Shown: positions 43,444 to 54,095, counted from the stretch's first letter. The stretch: DNA of 64,000 nt from Caballeronia peredens (GCA_001544595.2 FCOH02000010.1:168988-232987); one strand, 5' to 3'. Numbers and translations are program-made. The notes: generated from the sequence alone by a model not told the origin.

Positions 43444-45700
43444 TGCTTAGCCCGGCGTCGCGATCGTTGATGACATCCACAGTTGCTCCGGGCTCGGCAA
43501 ACACGGTGTACGCCAGGTAGCTCGGATCCCCGGTCGCTTTGACAGCAGCGCGCGCCAACTGCGTTGACTCGCTGATTGACAGTCCATCAAAAAGACCTTG
43601 GTAGAACGTACGCGAAAACAGCGCAGCACCATCGTCGAAGACTGACCAATATGTGCCGACGAAAGCGCCTGCGCCAGCTCGAAGAAATTGTGCCGACCAG
43701 CCACCAACATTGGTCAAAGATAAACCTGCGCGTCCTGACTGACACGAATTAAGGAAGATAAGCGGTTTCCGTTTTCCAAGATTGCGAGCGGATCCTGAGA
43801 TATCTGTGCTGCGCAAACACAATCCTGCGTCCAGCTCAATCTCTGAGCGCCCCGCGCTTCCACCAAACGCGCCATGACCCGCAAAATGAAACCCATCATA
43901 TTGAGCATTTGCGAACGCGCGGATGATCCTCGCGTAATCCGCGTTAAGGCCTTCGACTCTGCGCTGCGTGCCATTCTGCGACCGCAGAAACTCTGTTTCC
44001 TCTTCGGTGGCTCGAAGCCCCGAATCGACGGGCGCCACAACCGCCATGCAATCAAGCGTGAGAACCGAGCGGCGCGGAACGCCGGGCATCCATCGAGTGA
44101 GCTGGAAAGCCTCACAGAAAAATGGACCCTCTACAATCGTGCCATCCTCAAGGCCTTGAAGCTTACATAGCTCCCAAGGGATATAGGGTTCGTCAGATTG
44201 GATCAAAACCGTCTTGATGCGAGTCCTAAGGGTCCAAACGAGTTCGCGTAGGTCGCGGGGAAAGACCGTCTCAAGGAGCCAGCTCCCTCGTTGTGCCAAG
44301 TGCAGTTCAATGTGCGAGTACGTCCCGGTTGAAGCGTCCGCGAGGGCCTCAAAATCAGCGAAAAAATCGTCGAATAGTTGTTGAGGATTCTGTTCGACAG
44401 GGATCGGCCCGAACTTCATAAAGTTTACTTTATGGCTGGCATCTGCTGCATTCAGGAAGATGGTGTACGACGGGGGTGTCTTTTGCTCAAGTACGAGCAT
44501 CGTCAAATCATTTCCATGCCCGAATTCGCGCTCTGTCTGAGCTTGCAGCGCTACCTGTGTGCGTGTCGACGACGTTGGGCCGTCGTTAGTTACTTGAGCG
44601 GCCACGGTCAACTGTGCAACCGCTTCTCCCCCTCGGAACACAAATACTCTTATTCGGGCAGTTCCGGCATTCTTTGCTAACGTCAAAAAGCGAATGGGCG
44701 GTGAGTTGTCGCTTGTTGCGACGCGCATCTGTAGCTCGCATGAGCCGACGATTTCTACGTTTGCAATTGGCTGCACAACAACGTCAAACGTGTCATTGCT
44801 CGCCGACCCGAAGCTCGAGTCTTCGACCGTCGATTGAACCAGCCTTACAAGCATTGACCGTTGTTCGCCAGCCGCGAGCCGTGAGGGAAAGTCGACACTG
44901 AGCACGCACGCTCCTGACTGTACGTCAGCGAAGGGAACGTTAATCGGTTCCCCGCGCACATGTCGGCTACCGGCAGTTACATCACCGGCGCGCCGGCGAG
45001 CCGCAAAGGCCGGGTCGTCTGCGTCCCAGATACCCGCGATGACATCGCCGTCGATCGCGATACATTGCGCTGGGACAGCGTCAATGGGAAGGTCACCATC
45101 TACCAACGGAACGAGCACATGCAAGGACGACGCGGTCAGATCCTCCACATCCTCTTGGGTTTCAGACGCGCTGGCTTCATTCGGCGCTCCCGTCGACAGA
45201 CGCTTGAGGGCATGAAGTAGAGGAGAGTTTGCTCCCGAAAAAAGTAGTTCGGAAAGCTCATCTGCTCGCCACCATAAGCCTTGTTCTTGATTCACGCGAG
45301 CGACCACATTTGTGGCGCCGCTTGCTCGAAGTAACTCGTTGACTTGTAAGCCTGTATGTCGTTCGTCGATTAGCAAAAAATCGGTGGTCGCGCCGTCCAG
45401 GAGTCTCATCGTCGTGTGCTTAGGAGTGGGAGAAAGGCAGTATATACAGCGATGGTAGGCAGCATTAGCCTCGTCCCGCTCGGCGATACCAATTTCCCGC
45501 AGAATGAGCTTCGCTAGGCATAATTCGTATGAAGATTTAGTTCGCCGTCTGGGTAGATAGCGACGATAGCTGTTGGGCACGAGCCAGAAGCTGCGGAGAG
45601 AGCCCACTCGTTTTGCTGATAAGTTCTCAGCGCGCGACATAGTGGTGGCGGAAGCTGCTGGCAAGAGAGGCGATCGGTGTGTCTTGGCGATGGCCGTCAA
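43427..45700 (-). CDS. CHAT-domain protease with beta-sandwich middle (757 residues)
   Basis: The N-terminal part has a small alpha/beta unit from about 98 (TTDFLLIDERHTGLQVNELL, then VVARVNQEQGLWWRADEL). The middle (240-390) is beta-rich (RSMLVRLVQSTVED, IRVFVFRGGEAVAQLTVAAQ). The C-terminal CHAT domain has WELCKL, His609 (FHFAGHGAF) and Cys653 (FLNSCQSG). The start is uncertain: ATG 45700 gives an Arg-rich leader, ATG 45640 or 45409 are options. It is the first gene of the two-CHAT operon. Two proteases with different sensor arms suggest a cascade. Confidence 0.85.
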   Translation of the reverse strand: MTAIAKTHRSPLLPAASATTMSRAENLSAKRVGSLRSFWLVPNSYRRYLPRRRTKSSYELCLAKLILREIGIAERDEANAAYHRCIYCLSPTPKHTTMRLLDGATTDFLLIDERHTGLQVNELLRASGATNVVARVNQEQGLWWRADELSELLFSGANSPLLHALKRLSTGAPNEASASETQEDVEDLTASSLHVLVPLVDGDLPIDAVPAQCIAIDGDVIAGIWDADDPAFAARRRAGDVTAGSRHVRGEPINVPFADVQSGACVLSVDFPSRLAAGEQRSMLVRLVQSTVEDSSFGSASNDTFDVVVQPIANVEIVGSCELQMRVATSDNSPPIRFLTLAKNAGTARIRVFVFRGGEAVAQLTVAAQVTNDGPTSSTRTQVALQAQTEREFGHGNDLTMLVLEQKTPPSYTIFLNAADASHKVNFMKFGPIPVEQNPQQLFDDFFADFEALADASTGTYSHIELHLAQRGSWLLETVFPRDLRELVWTLRTRIKTVLIQSDEPYIPWELCKLQGLEDGTIVEGPFFCEAFQLTRWMPGVPRRSVLTLDCMAVVAPVDSGLRATEEETEFLRSQNGTQRRVEGLNADYARIIRAFANAQYDGFHFAGHGAFGGSAGRSEIELDAGLCLRSTDISGSARNLGKRKPLIFLNSCQSGRAGLSLTNVGGWSAQFLRAGAGAFVGTYWSVFDDGAALFSRTFYQGLFDGLSISESTQLARAAVKATGDPSYLAYTVFAEPGATVDVINDRDAGLSNDESN

Positions 45701-46261
45701 GAGGAGCCATCGAGCGTGATGAGCTATGTCATCTCACGGTGATGGAAGGCTGTCAAATGACCTCCGTAAAATCGTATCTATCAGTGTTCGGCATCTCGTG
45801 AGGTCAAGATAACGGCTTCGGAATTTTGACTTTTGTAGATGGCTCACTGCCATCGACGAATCGCCGTGGCAAACAGGTCGAGTTCGCGGCATTCGGAGAA
45901 TCGTGGGACGACACGGCATGAATTCGTCGCGTAGTTGGTCGAGGACAGATCGGCACGCGGATGGTCTACGGCGGAGTGCCTAAATTCCGCGGCGCATACG
46001 CTGGCGATTCAGTGAGCCTGTGCGTTATCCACGGATCAACTACGTTCTGCTTTCAACAACGGCTCTATCTGCGAGCCAACGCCGCTGCGCTTGAGTGCGC
46101 TCGGTCCGGGCTGTTCGCGTCGAATCCGACATGCGAGTGAGAAGGAAAGGCATCTGGCAGTCTTTGGCGGATCGCGAAGAAAAAGTCTGATTCTAAAATT
46201 TAGAAAATACACGTTGTGCAAGCATCGCTATATGTGACAGGTAAGCATGGGTTAATCGCAA
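45701..46261. other. Divergent gap of about 560 bases
   Basis: It lies between the leftward CHAT operon and the rightward unassigned gene and must contain both promoters. I see no gene. The right part (46180-46260) is AT-rich. Confidence 0.4.
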
Positions 46262-46990
46262 TTGGACGCCCGTGCTGCTGCGAACAAATCGAAGGTCGCT
46301 ATCCAAAGCGATGTTCACACTTACATAGGGCATGTCGACATGATGTTTGGCAACAACAAAGATAGCGGCTTTTTTCCGGTGGGCGAGCTTGCTGAGGCGA
46401 AGCAGTTCCGGAGCGGGTTCGCAATGGCGCAGACGGTAGCGCCCACGTTCCCAGTGTTGACGGCAGCGCTCAGTCATTTTGAGTACCGTGCAATTGAATC
46501 CGAAAGCGAAGGGGCAGGGTCTCTCGCGTTTGAGGCCGTGTCGCACGAGTCAGCTAACTTGTTGCAAATCTCTCTTCAAGTGGGCGCGCTCAACGTGCAC
46601 TGGCTGGCGGACGCGAGCGCGCGGGAACTTCGCCTGGCGATGGATGAATGGAACCGAGCAGGTAAGGCAGCGTTCGCCTTGTGGCTACCGGACGGTGCGC
46701 CATCTAATTGTCTTTTTGGAACGCTCGAGCTACAAAGCTCGTTCGAGCCAAAGTCGGTGCTGCCTGGAAGTCGCGAAGGCAAGTCTCCGGATACCTGGGA
46801 CGTCCTGAAGGCCATCATCGCGATTGGCAATGCGTTGCAAGATGCGGGCGCTGAACAGCTAGGTATTTCGAACAATCGAGAGGCCGTCAACATCTTGATG
46901 ACAAACCACATCAAGAAGGTCGTTCACCATATGTCCGTGTCAATGTCCTCCGATTTTCTAGCTGAACGTGCGTCTGGAACAGTCCATTGA
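46262..46990 (+). CDS. Unassigned protein divergent from the CHAT operon
   Basis: The protein has up to 242 residues from TTG 46262; ATG 46340 is a conservative alternative. No family is recognised. It looks like a compact mixed fold: HTYIGHVDMMFGNN, strands LLQISLQVGALNVHWL and AAFALWLPDG, and a helical end (DVLKAIIAIGNALQDAG, NHIKKVVHHMSV). No signal or membrane segment is seen. Position suggests a link to the CHAT genes or to the helicase downstream, but this is inference only. Confidence 0.45.
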   Translation: MDARAAANKSKVAIQSDVHTYIGHVDMMFGNNKDSGFFPVGELAEAKQFRSGFAMAQTVAPTFPVLTAALSHFEYRAIESESEGAGSLAFEAVSHESANLLQISLQVGALNVHWLADASARELRLAMDEWNRAGKAAFALWLPDGAPSNCLFGTLELQSSFEPKSVLPGSREGKSPDTWDVLKAIIAIGNALQDAGAEQLGISNNREAVNILMTNHIKKVVHHMSVSMSSDFLAERASGTVH

Positions 46991-47237
46991 AGATTGAACC
47001 TTTAGGGCTATGGTTGTGTCGGGGCGCGTTAGCAACTTTTTGTGCCCGCTGAACTAGATATTCTCGCAAGCGCACCGGCTGTTTTTGCCCGTGCGCTTGC
47101 GTTCGTTGTGACGTCCAAAAAACAGATCACATCAAATGCGTCCTCGAGCACCGTGTCCGCGAGTTTGTCAAGCTATCATGCCGAGTTGAGCTTCTCGTTA
47201 TAACGAAGAGGACCTCGACGAGACCACGGGAAAAAGA
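46991..47237. other. Intergenic region before the helicase gene
   Basis: About 250 bases without a gene. CGCAAGCGCACCGGC and GCCCGTGCGCTTGCG around 47073-47102 form an imperfect inverted repeat that could end the 46262 transcript. Confidence 0.35.
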
Positions 47238-50200
47238 ATGACAAAGCAATGGGCTCCATCCATGCTTGGCCGGAAACTGACGGGATCGGTCGACTGGCAG
47301 TTGGAGCTTTCGGGGCTTCAATTGTCACTGGCGCTAAATGGACAGACTCATCGAGTCAACGTGGAGGAAGAGACTGCGTACCGCATCAAACAGGGTCTGC
47401 TGTGGACGGATGTGACGTTCTATCCGGGGCATCGACGGGAGATTAAGGCTGATGGTCTTCCCAATGCTCAGGCAGCCTCTCTGTCCGAAGCTCTGGAAAC
47501 TGCTTTGTTCGATAAGCGAACGCGGGAAGACGTCGCTCATATACAAGGCGCTCGACAGGCCATAAGCCAGTGGCTTGATAGCAAAGCCGCGCAGGAGGTG
47601 AGCGCCAAATCCGATCGACGGTGGTTCACGAGTGAAATGCAGACGGCCCTTATACAGGCGCGGCCCACAATCGACGCGGCGGACGTGCGAGCGCGCATGC
47701 AGAAGCCGGCTGTCAAAGCATTCCTGGCCGAAGCCGCGGGAGGCATTGAGGGCTCCCTTGATCAATGGGCTGTCGACCATCGCACATTTTGGGCTTCTCT
47801 CAACGCTGCGCATACAGAGCGCGAACTGGTTGACTGCAAAAATTTGTTTGATAAAGTCGAAAGCAAGCCTCTGACCGAGGAACAATCCCGGGCAGTGATC
47901 TGTTTTGATAATAGAGTTCAGGTTGTTGCTTCTGCCGGGTCAGGCAAAACATCCACAATGGTTGCGAAGGCAGCTTATGCAATCGACCGCGGTATTGTTG
48001 CACCAGAACGAATCGTCCTCTTGGCCTTCAACGAAAGCGCGGCCGAGGAGTTGGAGGAGCGAACGACAAAGTCCTTCGAACGGCTGGGCATGATTCATGT
48101 CTCGGTCAGGGCGTCCACCTTTCACGCTCTTGGCCTTGGCATCATCGGCAAGGCCACCGGCCAGAAGCCAGACATTCCCGATTGGACCACTGACACGACC
48201 GCGGGATTCCGAAAGCTCACTCAGATTATCGACGAGCTCAAAGACGCCTCCCCGAGCTTTCGGACCAATTGGGACATGTTCCGATGCGTCACTCCGCGGG
48301 ATTTGCAAACATCGACGTTTAACGGCAATGATCGCTGGGACACAATTAACGGAAAGCGGGTGCGCAGCCAAGAGGAGCTTTTCCTCGCGAACTGGCTTTT
48401 CTTTAATGGCGTCAACTACAGATATGAAGAGCAGTACCGTCTCCCAACCGCCGACGAGGACCACCGTCAATATCGACCGGATTTCTATTACCCGGATGTC
48501 GACCTCTACCATGAGCACTTTGCGTTGGACGCCGATGGAAAGGCCCCGGCTCACTTTTCAAAAACTATGTTGAGGGCGTGGAGTGGAAGCGCCAACTGCA
48601 CAAGGAGCGTGGGACCGAACTAATCGAGACGACTTCGCACCAAATGCTTATCGACGAGGCATTCGATCATCTGGCAGCCGAGTTGAGTAGCCGAGGTATC
48701 CAGCTCAATTTCAATCCCGATCGTCCGGTTCCTTTTGGCGGCCAGAATCCGGTGGCGTCCGCTGAGCTAGTCGGACTCATGCGAACGTTCATCAGTCATG
48801 TCAAAAGCAACTGTTTAACATTCTCCGCGATGCGGGCGCGATTGAAATCCCTGCCCGTAGATACCTTCATTTATCGCCACGACAAGTTCCTTTCTCTCGC
48901 GGAGCCAGTGCTTGACGCGTGGAATGCTGCTTTGGCGGCTGAGAAAGGCATCGATTTTGAGGACATGCTCAACCAGGCCGCCGAGCTTCTGGAGAGCGGG
49001 CGCCACGAGACGCCGTTCGAGCTGGTCATGGCCGATGAGTTTCAGGATGCCTCTCTAGCCCGTGCTCGTTTGTGTCGTGCCCTGGTTCAGAAGCCTGGCC
49101 GATATTTTTTTGCAGTCGGTGATGACTGGCAATCCATCAATCGCTTCGCAGGAGCTGACGTTTCAGTCATGACCGGTTTTCGTGACTGGTTCGGTCATGG
49201 ACAGGTCCTAAAGCTCGAACAAACATTTCGTTGCCCCCAAGGGCTTTGTGACGTGTCGAGTCGGTATATTTTGAAGAATCCAGCTCAGATTCGCAAGCAG
49301 GTGAAATCAGTAACGCCGGCTGTCGGAGACGTGCTTCAGGGGTTTCAGGTGACGCATAAAGACAAACTAACCGATGCGATTGACCAGTTTGTCATGCGTC
49401 TGGCAGCGGGAGTAAAAGACGGGAGCATCCCGCCAGGGCGTGAAGGGAAGGTGTCAGTTTACGTGCTGGGCCGCTACAACGTTCACCGCTATTACGTGCC
49501 GTCACGCAAGGCTCGATTCGAGCGTTGGGTAGACCTTTCCTTCCTCACAATTCACCGGTCCAAGGGCAATGAAGCAGACTACGTCATTTTGCCTGAGATG
49601 ATAAGCGTGGCGAAGAGTCGAAGTTTTCCTAACAATCGCGCTGACGATCCGGTTTTGACGCTTGCCATGCCCACAGGCGACGAGTGCGACCAAGGGGAAG
49701 AACGGCGCCTGTTTTACGTCGCGTTGACTCGGGCCCGGCGAAGCGTCGCGATGTTCACGGTCAGCGGTTCCCGCTCCAGCTTCTTGCAGGAGTTGGCTGA
49801 TGAAGGCTTCGTATCAATCACAGACTCGGATGGCAATGCTATTAAGGAACAGCATTGTCCTTGGTGCAAGCAAGGAGTGCTGGTCATGCGAACAGGGCCG
49901 TACGGCGAGTTTCGGTCCTGTTCCAACTTCTTTACCTGTACCTACAAGCCAGGAAAGCGGGCGTCAATTTCGAAGACTCTCACTGATCGGGGCACGGCGC
50001 CCACTTCCTCCCGGTCGATAAGCGCGACTTCGGCGCTAAAGTCTGAGACATCCTCGGCCCTTCCGAGAGGGTTGTCTTCAATAAGTTCGGCGAGCCAGTC
50101 AAACTCGACTCTCGCAGAGGAGGTGACCGGTATGCCGAACAAGCAGCGCTTTTCGGTTAGATCATTCTTCAAAGCTATCAATGATGGTGTATCACAATTG

Positions 50201-50512
50201 AATGACTACGTTACTCGGGCACAAGCTCTTCAAGTTTCGACGTCCGAGCTTGAGAAAGACTTGTTTGCTGAGCGAACCATCATCGAAGCTGCGTTTGATT
50301 TCGCCAAATCGACCAAAGAGATTGAAATTAAAAAACAAGACCCTCGTTTTAGAGAGCTATATGAGCAAAACGTTGAGAGACTGGGCCGGTTGCTGGAAGA
50401 GTCCGGATCTGAACGTGAAGAGTCGCGGCGGATAGTGCGCCCTCTGTCAGCTTTGCTCGGACCGAACGCCATAATGACCCGGAAATTGAGGCGGCAATTG
50501 AGCGCAAAATAG
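47238..50512 (+). pseudogene. HelD/UvrD-like SF1 helicase with nuclease-like insert, frameshifted
   Basis: The first frame (to 48623, 461 codons) has a HelD-like N terminus, Walker A ASAGSGKTST (231-240) and, from about 375, SQEELFLANWLFFNGVNYRY...YRPDFYYPD...YHEHF, an insert like a PD-(D/E)xK nuclease. The second frame, one base back, opens before 48578 and carries VEGVEWKRQL, Walker B MADEFQDAS, LTIHRSKGNEADYV, FYVALTRARR and a CPWC...C...C topoisomerase-type zinc ribbon. The shift falls in CACTTTTCAAAAAC (48553-48566). A third frame with plausible coding sequence continues to 50631. One damaged gene is the simplest view. Confidence 0.75.
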
Positions 50513-50836
50513 CGGGAATGCGCGTTGATCGAGAGGACTTCCTGTCGCGCATTCACGCACAATTGGCTGGCGACCAAGTACTTTTACGTCATTTCCTAAG
50601 CAACCTGCATGATTTTCATGGAGACTGCTAACTGCGCAGTATCGACCCCCGGTCCTCGTTGAAGTTGCAACAATAGCCGTCTGGACCTAAAGGTGAGACG
50701 TCGTGTATGTTAGGTCCGCCCTGCATTGCCAATAGTAACAGCATCTGCTCAGCGTACCTCGAGTTTGCCGTGAAGAGAGGTGGCCTCGGTAGTTCAGACA
50801 GCTTTCTGCGATTTTTAAGTGGAGCGTCCGAGGCAA

Positions 50837-51667
50837 TCATGCTGCCGATTTGATCGCTGGCAGCGTCGCGAAGTATGCCTCATCCGGCGTCTGATCCGCC
50901 AGGCTCGAATGGGGCCGTTTCCGGTTGTATAGCTCGATGTAGTCGCCGATGGAGCGCCGGGCGTGGCTGACCGACTCGTAGGCCCTTAGGTAGACTTCTT
51001 CGTACTTGATGCTGCGCCATACGCGCTCGACGAACACGTTGTCGCGCCAAGCGCCTTTACCGTCCATCGACAGTTGAATACCTCGGCCCAGTACCGCCTC
51101 GGTGAATGCGCCTGCGGTGAACTGGCTGCCCTGATCGGTGTTCACGATGTCAGGGTGCCCATAGCGGGCAAACGCTTCTTCCAGCGCCTCGACGGCATGC
51201 ATCGCCTCCAGCGTAATGGCCACGCGGTGCGCAAGAACCTTGCGACTCGCCCAATCGACTACCGCCGTCAAATAGACGAAGCCACGCGCCATGGGAATGT
51301 ATGTCGTGTCGAGCGCGAACACCTGATTGGCGCGCTCGATCTTCATGCCGCGCAGCAGATACGGCCAAACCTTGTGCTGTGAGTTGCGTCGACTTGTGTT
51401 CGGCTTGCAGTAAAGCGCTTCCACACCCATACGCTTCATGAGCGTGCGCACACGGCGGCGGCCAACCTCAAAGCCATCTCGCCGCAGCAGGCGCGCCAGC
51501 ATCCGCGCTCCGGCGAACGGAAACTCCAGATGCAGTTCGTCTATGCGGCGCATCAACCGATGGCCGGATTCGCTCACCGGCTGCCGCTGGTAATACGCGC
51601 TCGACCTTGCAATGCCCACCAACCGGACTTGCTGCGAAACCGGCAACGCATGGCCACGGTCAATCAT
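50837..51667 (-). CDS. IS3-family transposase OrfB, copy 1
   Basis: This 276-residue protein is the DDE integrase-like part of the transposase. After an HTH_21 segment ([20 protein letters not shown]) the rve domain carries Asp in [10 protein letters not shown], Asp in VNTDQGSQF and Glu in [16 protein letters not shown]. It ends in the usual [14 protein letters not shown]. The ATG overlaps the orfA stop. In this family the active enzyme is normally an OrfAB fusion made by a -1 frameshift. Confidence 0.93.
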   Translation of the reverse strand: MIDRGHALPVSQQVRLVGIARSSAYYQRQPVSESGHRLMRRIDELHLEFPFAGARMLARLLRRDGFEVGRRRVRTLMKRMGVEALYCKPNTSRRNSQHKVWPYLLRGMKIERANQVFALDTTYIPMARGFVYLTAVVDWASRKVLAHRVAITLEAMHAVEALEEAFARYGHPDIVNTDQGSQFTAGAFTEAVLGRGIQLSMDGKGAWRDNVFVERVWRSIKYEEVYLRAYESVSHARRSIGDYIELYNRKRPHSSLADQTPDEAYFATLPAIKSAA

Positions 51668-51972
51668 CGCTTTGCGCTCAGCAATCCCGCCTTGTTGAGC
51701 GCGCCGCTTAAAAAATCGTTTTCCAGAGAAAGCTGGCCGATCTTGGCGTGCAAAGTCTTCACATCAACCGGTGGCTCGTTCGATACCACGCCCGCCGTCC
51801 CAAACACGTCGGCTGCACGCTCCTGCAACTGTCGCTTCCACTCCGTGATCTGATTCGGATGCACATCGAACTGCTGCGCGAGTTCGGCCAGCGTGCGCTC
51901 GCCTTTAACTGCAGCCAGCGCCACTTTCGCTTTGAACGCCGCTGAGTGCGTGCGTCGGGTTCTCTTCGTCAT
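51664..51972 (-). CDS. IS3-family OrfA, copy 1
   Basis: This 102-residue HTH protein ([40 protein letters not shown]) ends in a leucine-zipper-like segment. A T-TTT-TTA heptamer lies in phase at 51715-51709. A -1 slip there would continue through the [10 protein letters not shown] codons into orfB, the expected way to make OrfAB. Confidence 0.92.
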   Translation of the reverse strand: MTKRTRRTHSAAFKAKVALAAVKGERTLAELAQQFDVHPNQITEWKRQLQERAADVFGTAGVVSNEPPVDVKTLHAKIGQLSLENDFLSGALNKAGLLSAKR

Positions 51973-52005
51973 GTCCTCGGTTCCTTTGCCTGCATTATCG
52001 CTGGC

Positions 52006-52179
52006 TCAGGCCTCGGCTGGTCCACTTATCCCGCTGTCCGAATTCGCGCAGCCACTTCTAAGCGCGAGCATCACGACAAGAACACCCTTAAGAAGTGCAT
52101 AAGCGACCGCGCCAAATGCGACCGCGCCCAAAAGAACAAAAGCGAAGCTTGCCAGATAGTCGCTAAACTTTGTTTTCAT
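52006..52179 (-). pseudogene. Small membrane protein cut by IS copy 1
   Basis: From ATG 52179, with GGAG before it, the reading is MKTKFSDYLASFAFVLLGAV, then AFGAVAYALLKGVLVVMLAL, which is one or two membrane helices. At 52060 the frame enters the insertion sequence and stops at 52006 after 57 codons. The original C terminus is lost. No continuation is recognised on the other side of the IS. Confidence 0.55.
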
Positions 52180-52950
52180 CTTTTCGCTTCTCCACTAGCA
52201 ACTCAGGTATGTGTAAAGCAATCGCACGCTGGTAGCTTAGGCGGCATCATTGAGGGTCCAACTATTTGGCGCGGCTTCTTGTAGTTCACCGTCGTTCGTG
52301 CTGTATCTAGTAATCGTACGCGCTGGACCTTGACAACACACTGTGACATGACCGTGACGTAATCGCCTTGAGTCTCACAAAAGATTTTCAGATTGTCTCG
52401 CTGCGTCGAGATAGTAGGCTTGATTGACTCCGGCCGTTAAGGCCTTGCCCTGTTCTGTAGTCGTAGACAGGGCTTTTTTGTTTTCTTTCGAGCGCCAGTT
52501 ATCAGATAGCAGCGCTGATGTCTGTTCAAAGGCACGAAAGCCTGATTGGTATCAGCAAACTAATCGCGGCTGTGTAACTCCCCACACGTTGGCGCTCCCC
52601 GCCTCAATACTTGTGAACTCAGGCTTGCGCGCCACCGTATGCTGATAGAGACGCGCTGGCGTCCATGTGTATTCTTTGAGAGGAGAGCCAGCGCGCTAGC
52701 TTGGGGTTTTAGCCGCATCCGCACGTCATACAGCCTCATTTTTCGATCAGTATTACGGAAGCGTACGACACAAATTTTCTGCGCTTTCCATTGCTAGACA
52801 ATGCCATGTTCGTGACGCGCTACCTTGAGGTCCTGCCCAACATGGGAAAAATTGCAGTCACGTGCGAGAATCGTTGAACTTTCGTAATCGTCAGCATGAC
52901 CGACCGTACGGGTCCGTAGGCACGGCGCTCACATCAATATCGACAATAGA
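52180..52950. other. Gap of about 770 bases with an isolated terminator
   Basis: No gene is recognised. TTGACA at 52330-52335 could be a -35 box for a short plus-strand transcript ending at the terminator 52447-52482. The part 52700-52950 should hold the ribA promoter. I looked for an FMN riboswitch and saw none. Confidence 0.4.
52447..52482 (+). terminator. Rho-independent terminator without an upstream gene
   Basis: GCCCTGT (52447-52453) and ACAGGGC (52467-52473) pair perfectly and run into TTTTTTGTTTT. The nearest plus-strand gene upstream is the helicase, beyond the IS, so this probably ends a small RNA or a transcript cut off by the IS. Confidence 0.7.
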
Positions 52951-53625
52951 ATGACTATGAAGGTCGGATCGCTTCCGCAAAAAACACAGTATATGCAGTC
53001 GGACTATGGGGAGTGCGATGAGGGAGCGGGCGCTGAACTGGCTGCAACAGCAAACATCCCCACCCGATATGGAACGTTCCAATCCTACGTCTATCGGGTG
53101 AAACATACGGAAGTTGAGCATATCGCGTTTGTGAGGGGTGTAGTTGACAGCGGGCACTCCGTGCTGACGCGGCTGCACTCGGAGTGTGTAACTGGTGACG
53201 TATTCGGTTCGTATCGGTGTGACTGTGGGGAGCAGTTGGATCTGGCGTTGCGATATATTGCAGCCGAGAATTGTGGTGTCCTCCTTTACCTAAGAGGGCA
53301 CGAGGGGCGGGGTATCGGATTAGCGAACAAGATTCGCGCGTATGCGCTCCAAGAACAAGGTCTCGATACGGTGGACGCAAATCTTCACCTGGGCTTGCCT
53401 GAAGACTCTCGTGAATACAGTTCCGCGGCGGCCATCCTGCGAGCCTTGAACGTAAGATCGGTGCGGTTGATGAGCAACAACCCCACAAAGTTCGAGAGCC
53501 TACGCAAGCATGGTATCCCCGTTTGTGAACGCGTCGCGCTTGCGATCCCGACGCGCGAAGAAAATGAGCGTTATGTCAAGACCAAGCAAGTGCGGTTCGG
53601 GCACTATTTCGACGAGAATGAATAG
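52951..53625 (+). CDS. ribA: GTP cyclohydrolase II
   Basis: The enzyme opens the imidazole ring of GTP to give the first riboflavin precursor, with release of formate and pyrophosphate. This 224-residue protein has the zinc ligands C79, C90 and C92 ([16 protein letters not shown]), the [12 protein letters not shown] loop (113-124) and NNPTKFESL. The N-terminal 30 residues are extra compared with E. coli RibA. It stands alone, away from other rib genes and without a visible riboswitch, so it may be a second copy or serve another pathway. Confidence 0.9.
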   Translation: MTMKVGSLPQKTQYMQSDYGECDEGAGAELAATANIPTRYGTFQSYVYRVKHTEVEHIAFVRGVVDSGHSVLTRLHSECVTGDVFGSYRCDCGEQLDLALRYIAAENCGVLLYLRGHEGRGIGLANKIRAYALQEQGLDTVDANLHLGLPEDSREYSSAAAILRALNVRSVRLMSNNPTKFESLRKHGIPVCERVALAIPTREENERYVKTKQVRFGHYFDENE

Positions 53626-54095
53626 TCGCCAGTCATCGGCCTTGCACGGAGCTCACAGCGGCGACGCAGAGAATCGGTGGAGACTTAGATGATTTGGGCG
53701 ACGTATCAGGGAGAGCACCCAGCTCTAGTTGCTTTTCGTGCAACGGAAAGTTGCACAAAATTCATGACGTCGGATTGGCATTGATGCGTGCAAGTAAGAT
53801 GTGCCTCGACGGCTTTTGCGTTCTAAGCGGTTCCCGCCGAAGGCGCAAACGTTGTGACCGATTAGTCACGGATGCGTTGGCAGGCGCCTTTGACAGGCAT
53901 TCTAGGAGGGTCTTTTTTGTTGTTTGGCCGGAAATCGTGACGCGCGCGGCCTATGTGCGAACCACGACTTAGTAGTAGCTTGAGGATGCTCGCGATTGGA
54001 CACATGGATCCTGTAGGTCAGACGATGCGATTGCACTGGAGTGTCGTCAGCACACAGGCGTTTGCTTCTGTATCAACTGATAGATGAGGGTCGAC
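53626..54095. other. Gap of about 470 bases, no gene recognised
   Basis: A plus-strand frame at 53694-53972 contains a CFSC pair but no recognisable fold and no good start signal. It is not called. Confidence 0.35.

Larger units (their letters stand above)
50776..52059 (-). mobile_element. IS3-family insertion sequence, copy 1
   Basis: This 1284-bp element has imperfect terminal inverted repeats: AGAGGTGGCCTCGGTAGTTC at the left and AGAAGTGGCTGCGCGAATTC (reverse strand) at the right, both running on into the shared AGACAGC/GGACAGC. AAG lies on both sides (50773-50775 and 52060-52062), a likely 3-bp target duplication. It carries orfA and orfB. The second copy is at 62481-63764 in the same orientation. 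Confidence 0.9.

Noticed and set aside
48551..48570. Programmed -1 frameshift in the helicase
   Set aside because: The stretch TTTTCAAAAAC gives no X-XXY-YYZ heptamer in the zero frame with both tRNAs able to re-pair; a plain indel is simpler.
52700..52950. FMN riboswitch before ribA
   Set aside because: The conserved RFN element sequence blocks were looked for and not seen.
53694..53972. 92-codon frame with a CFSC pair
   Set aside because: No ribosome binding site, no second metal-binding pair and a low-complexity C-terminal half.
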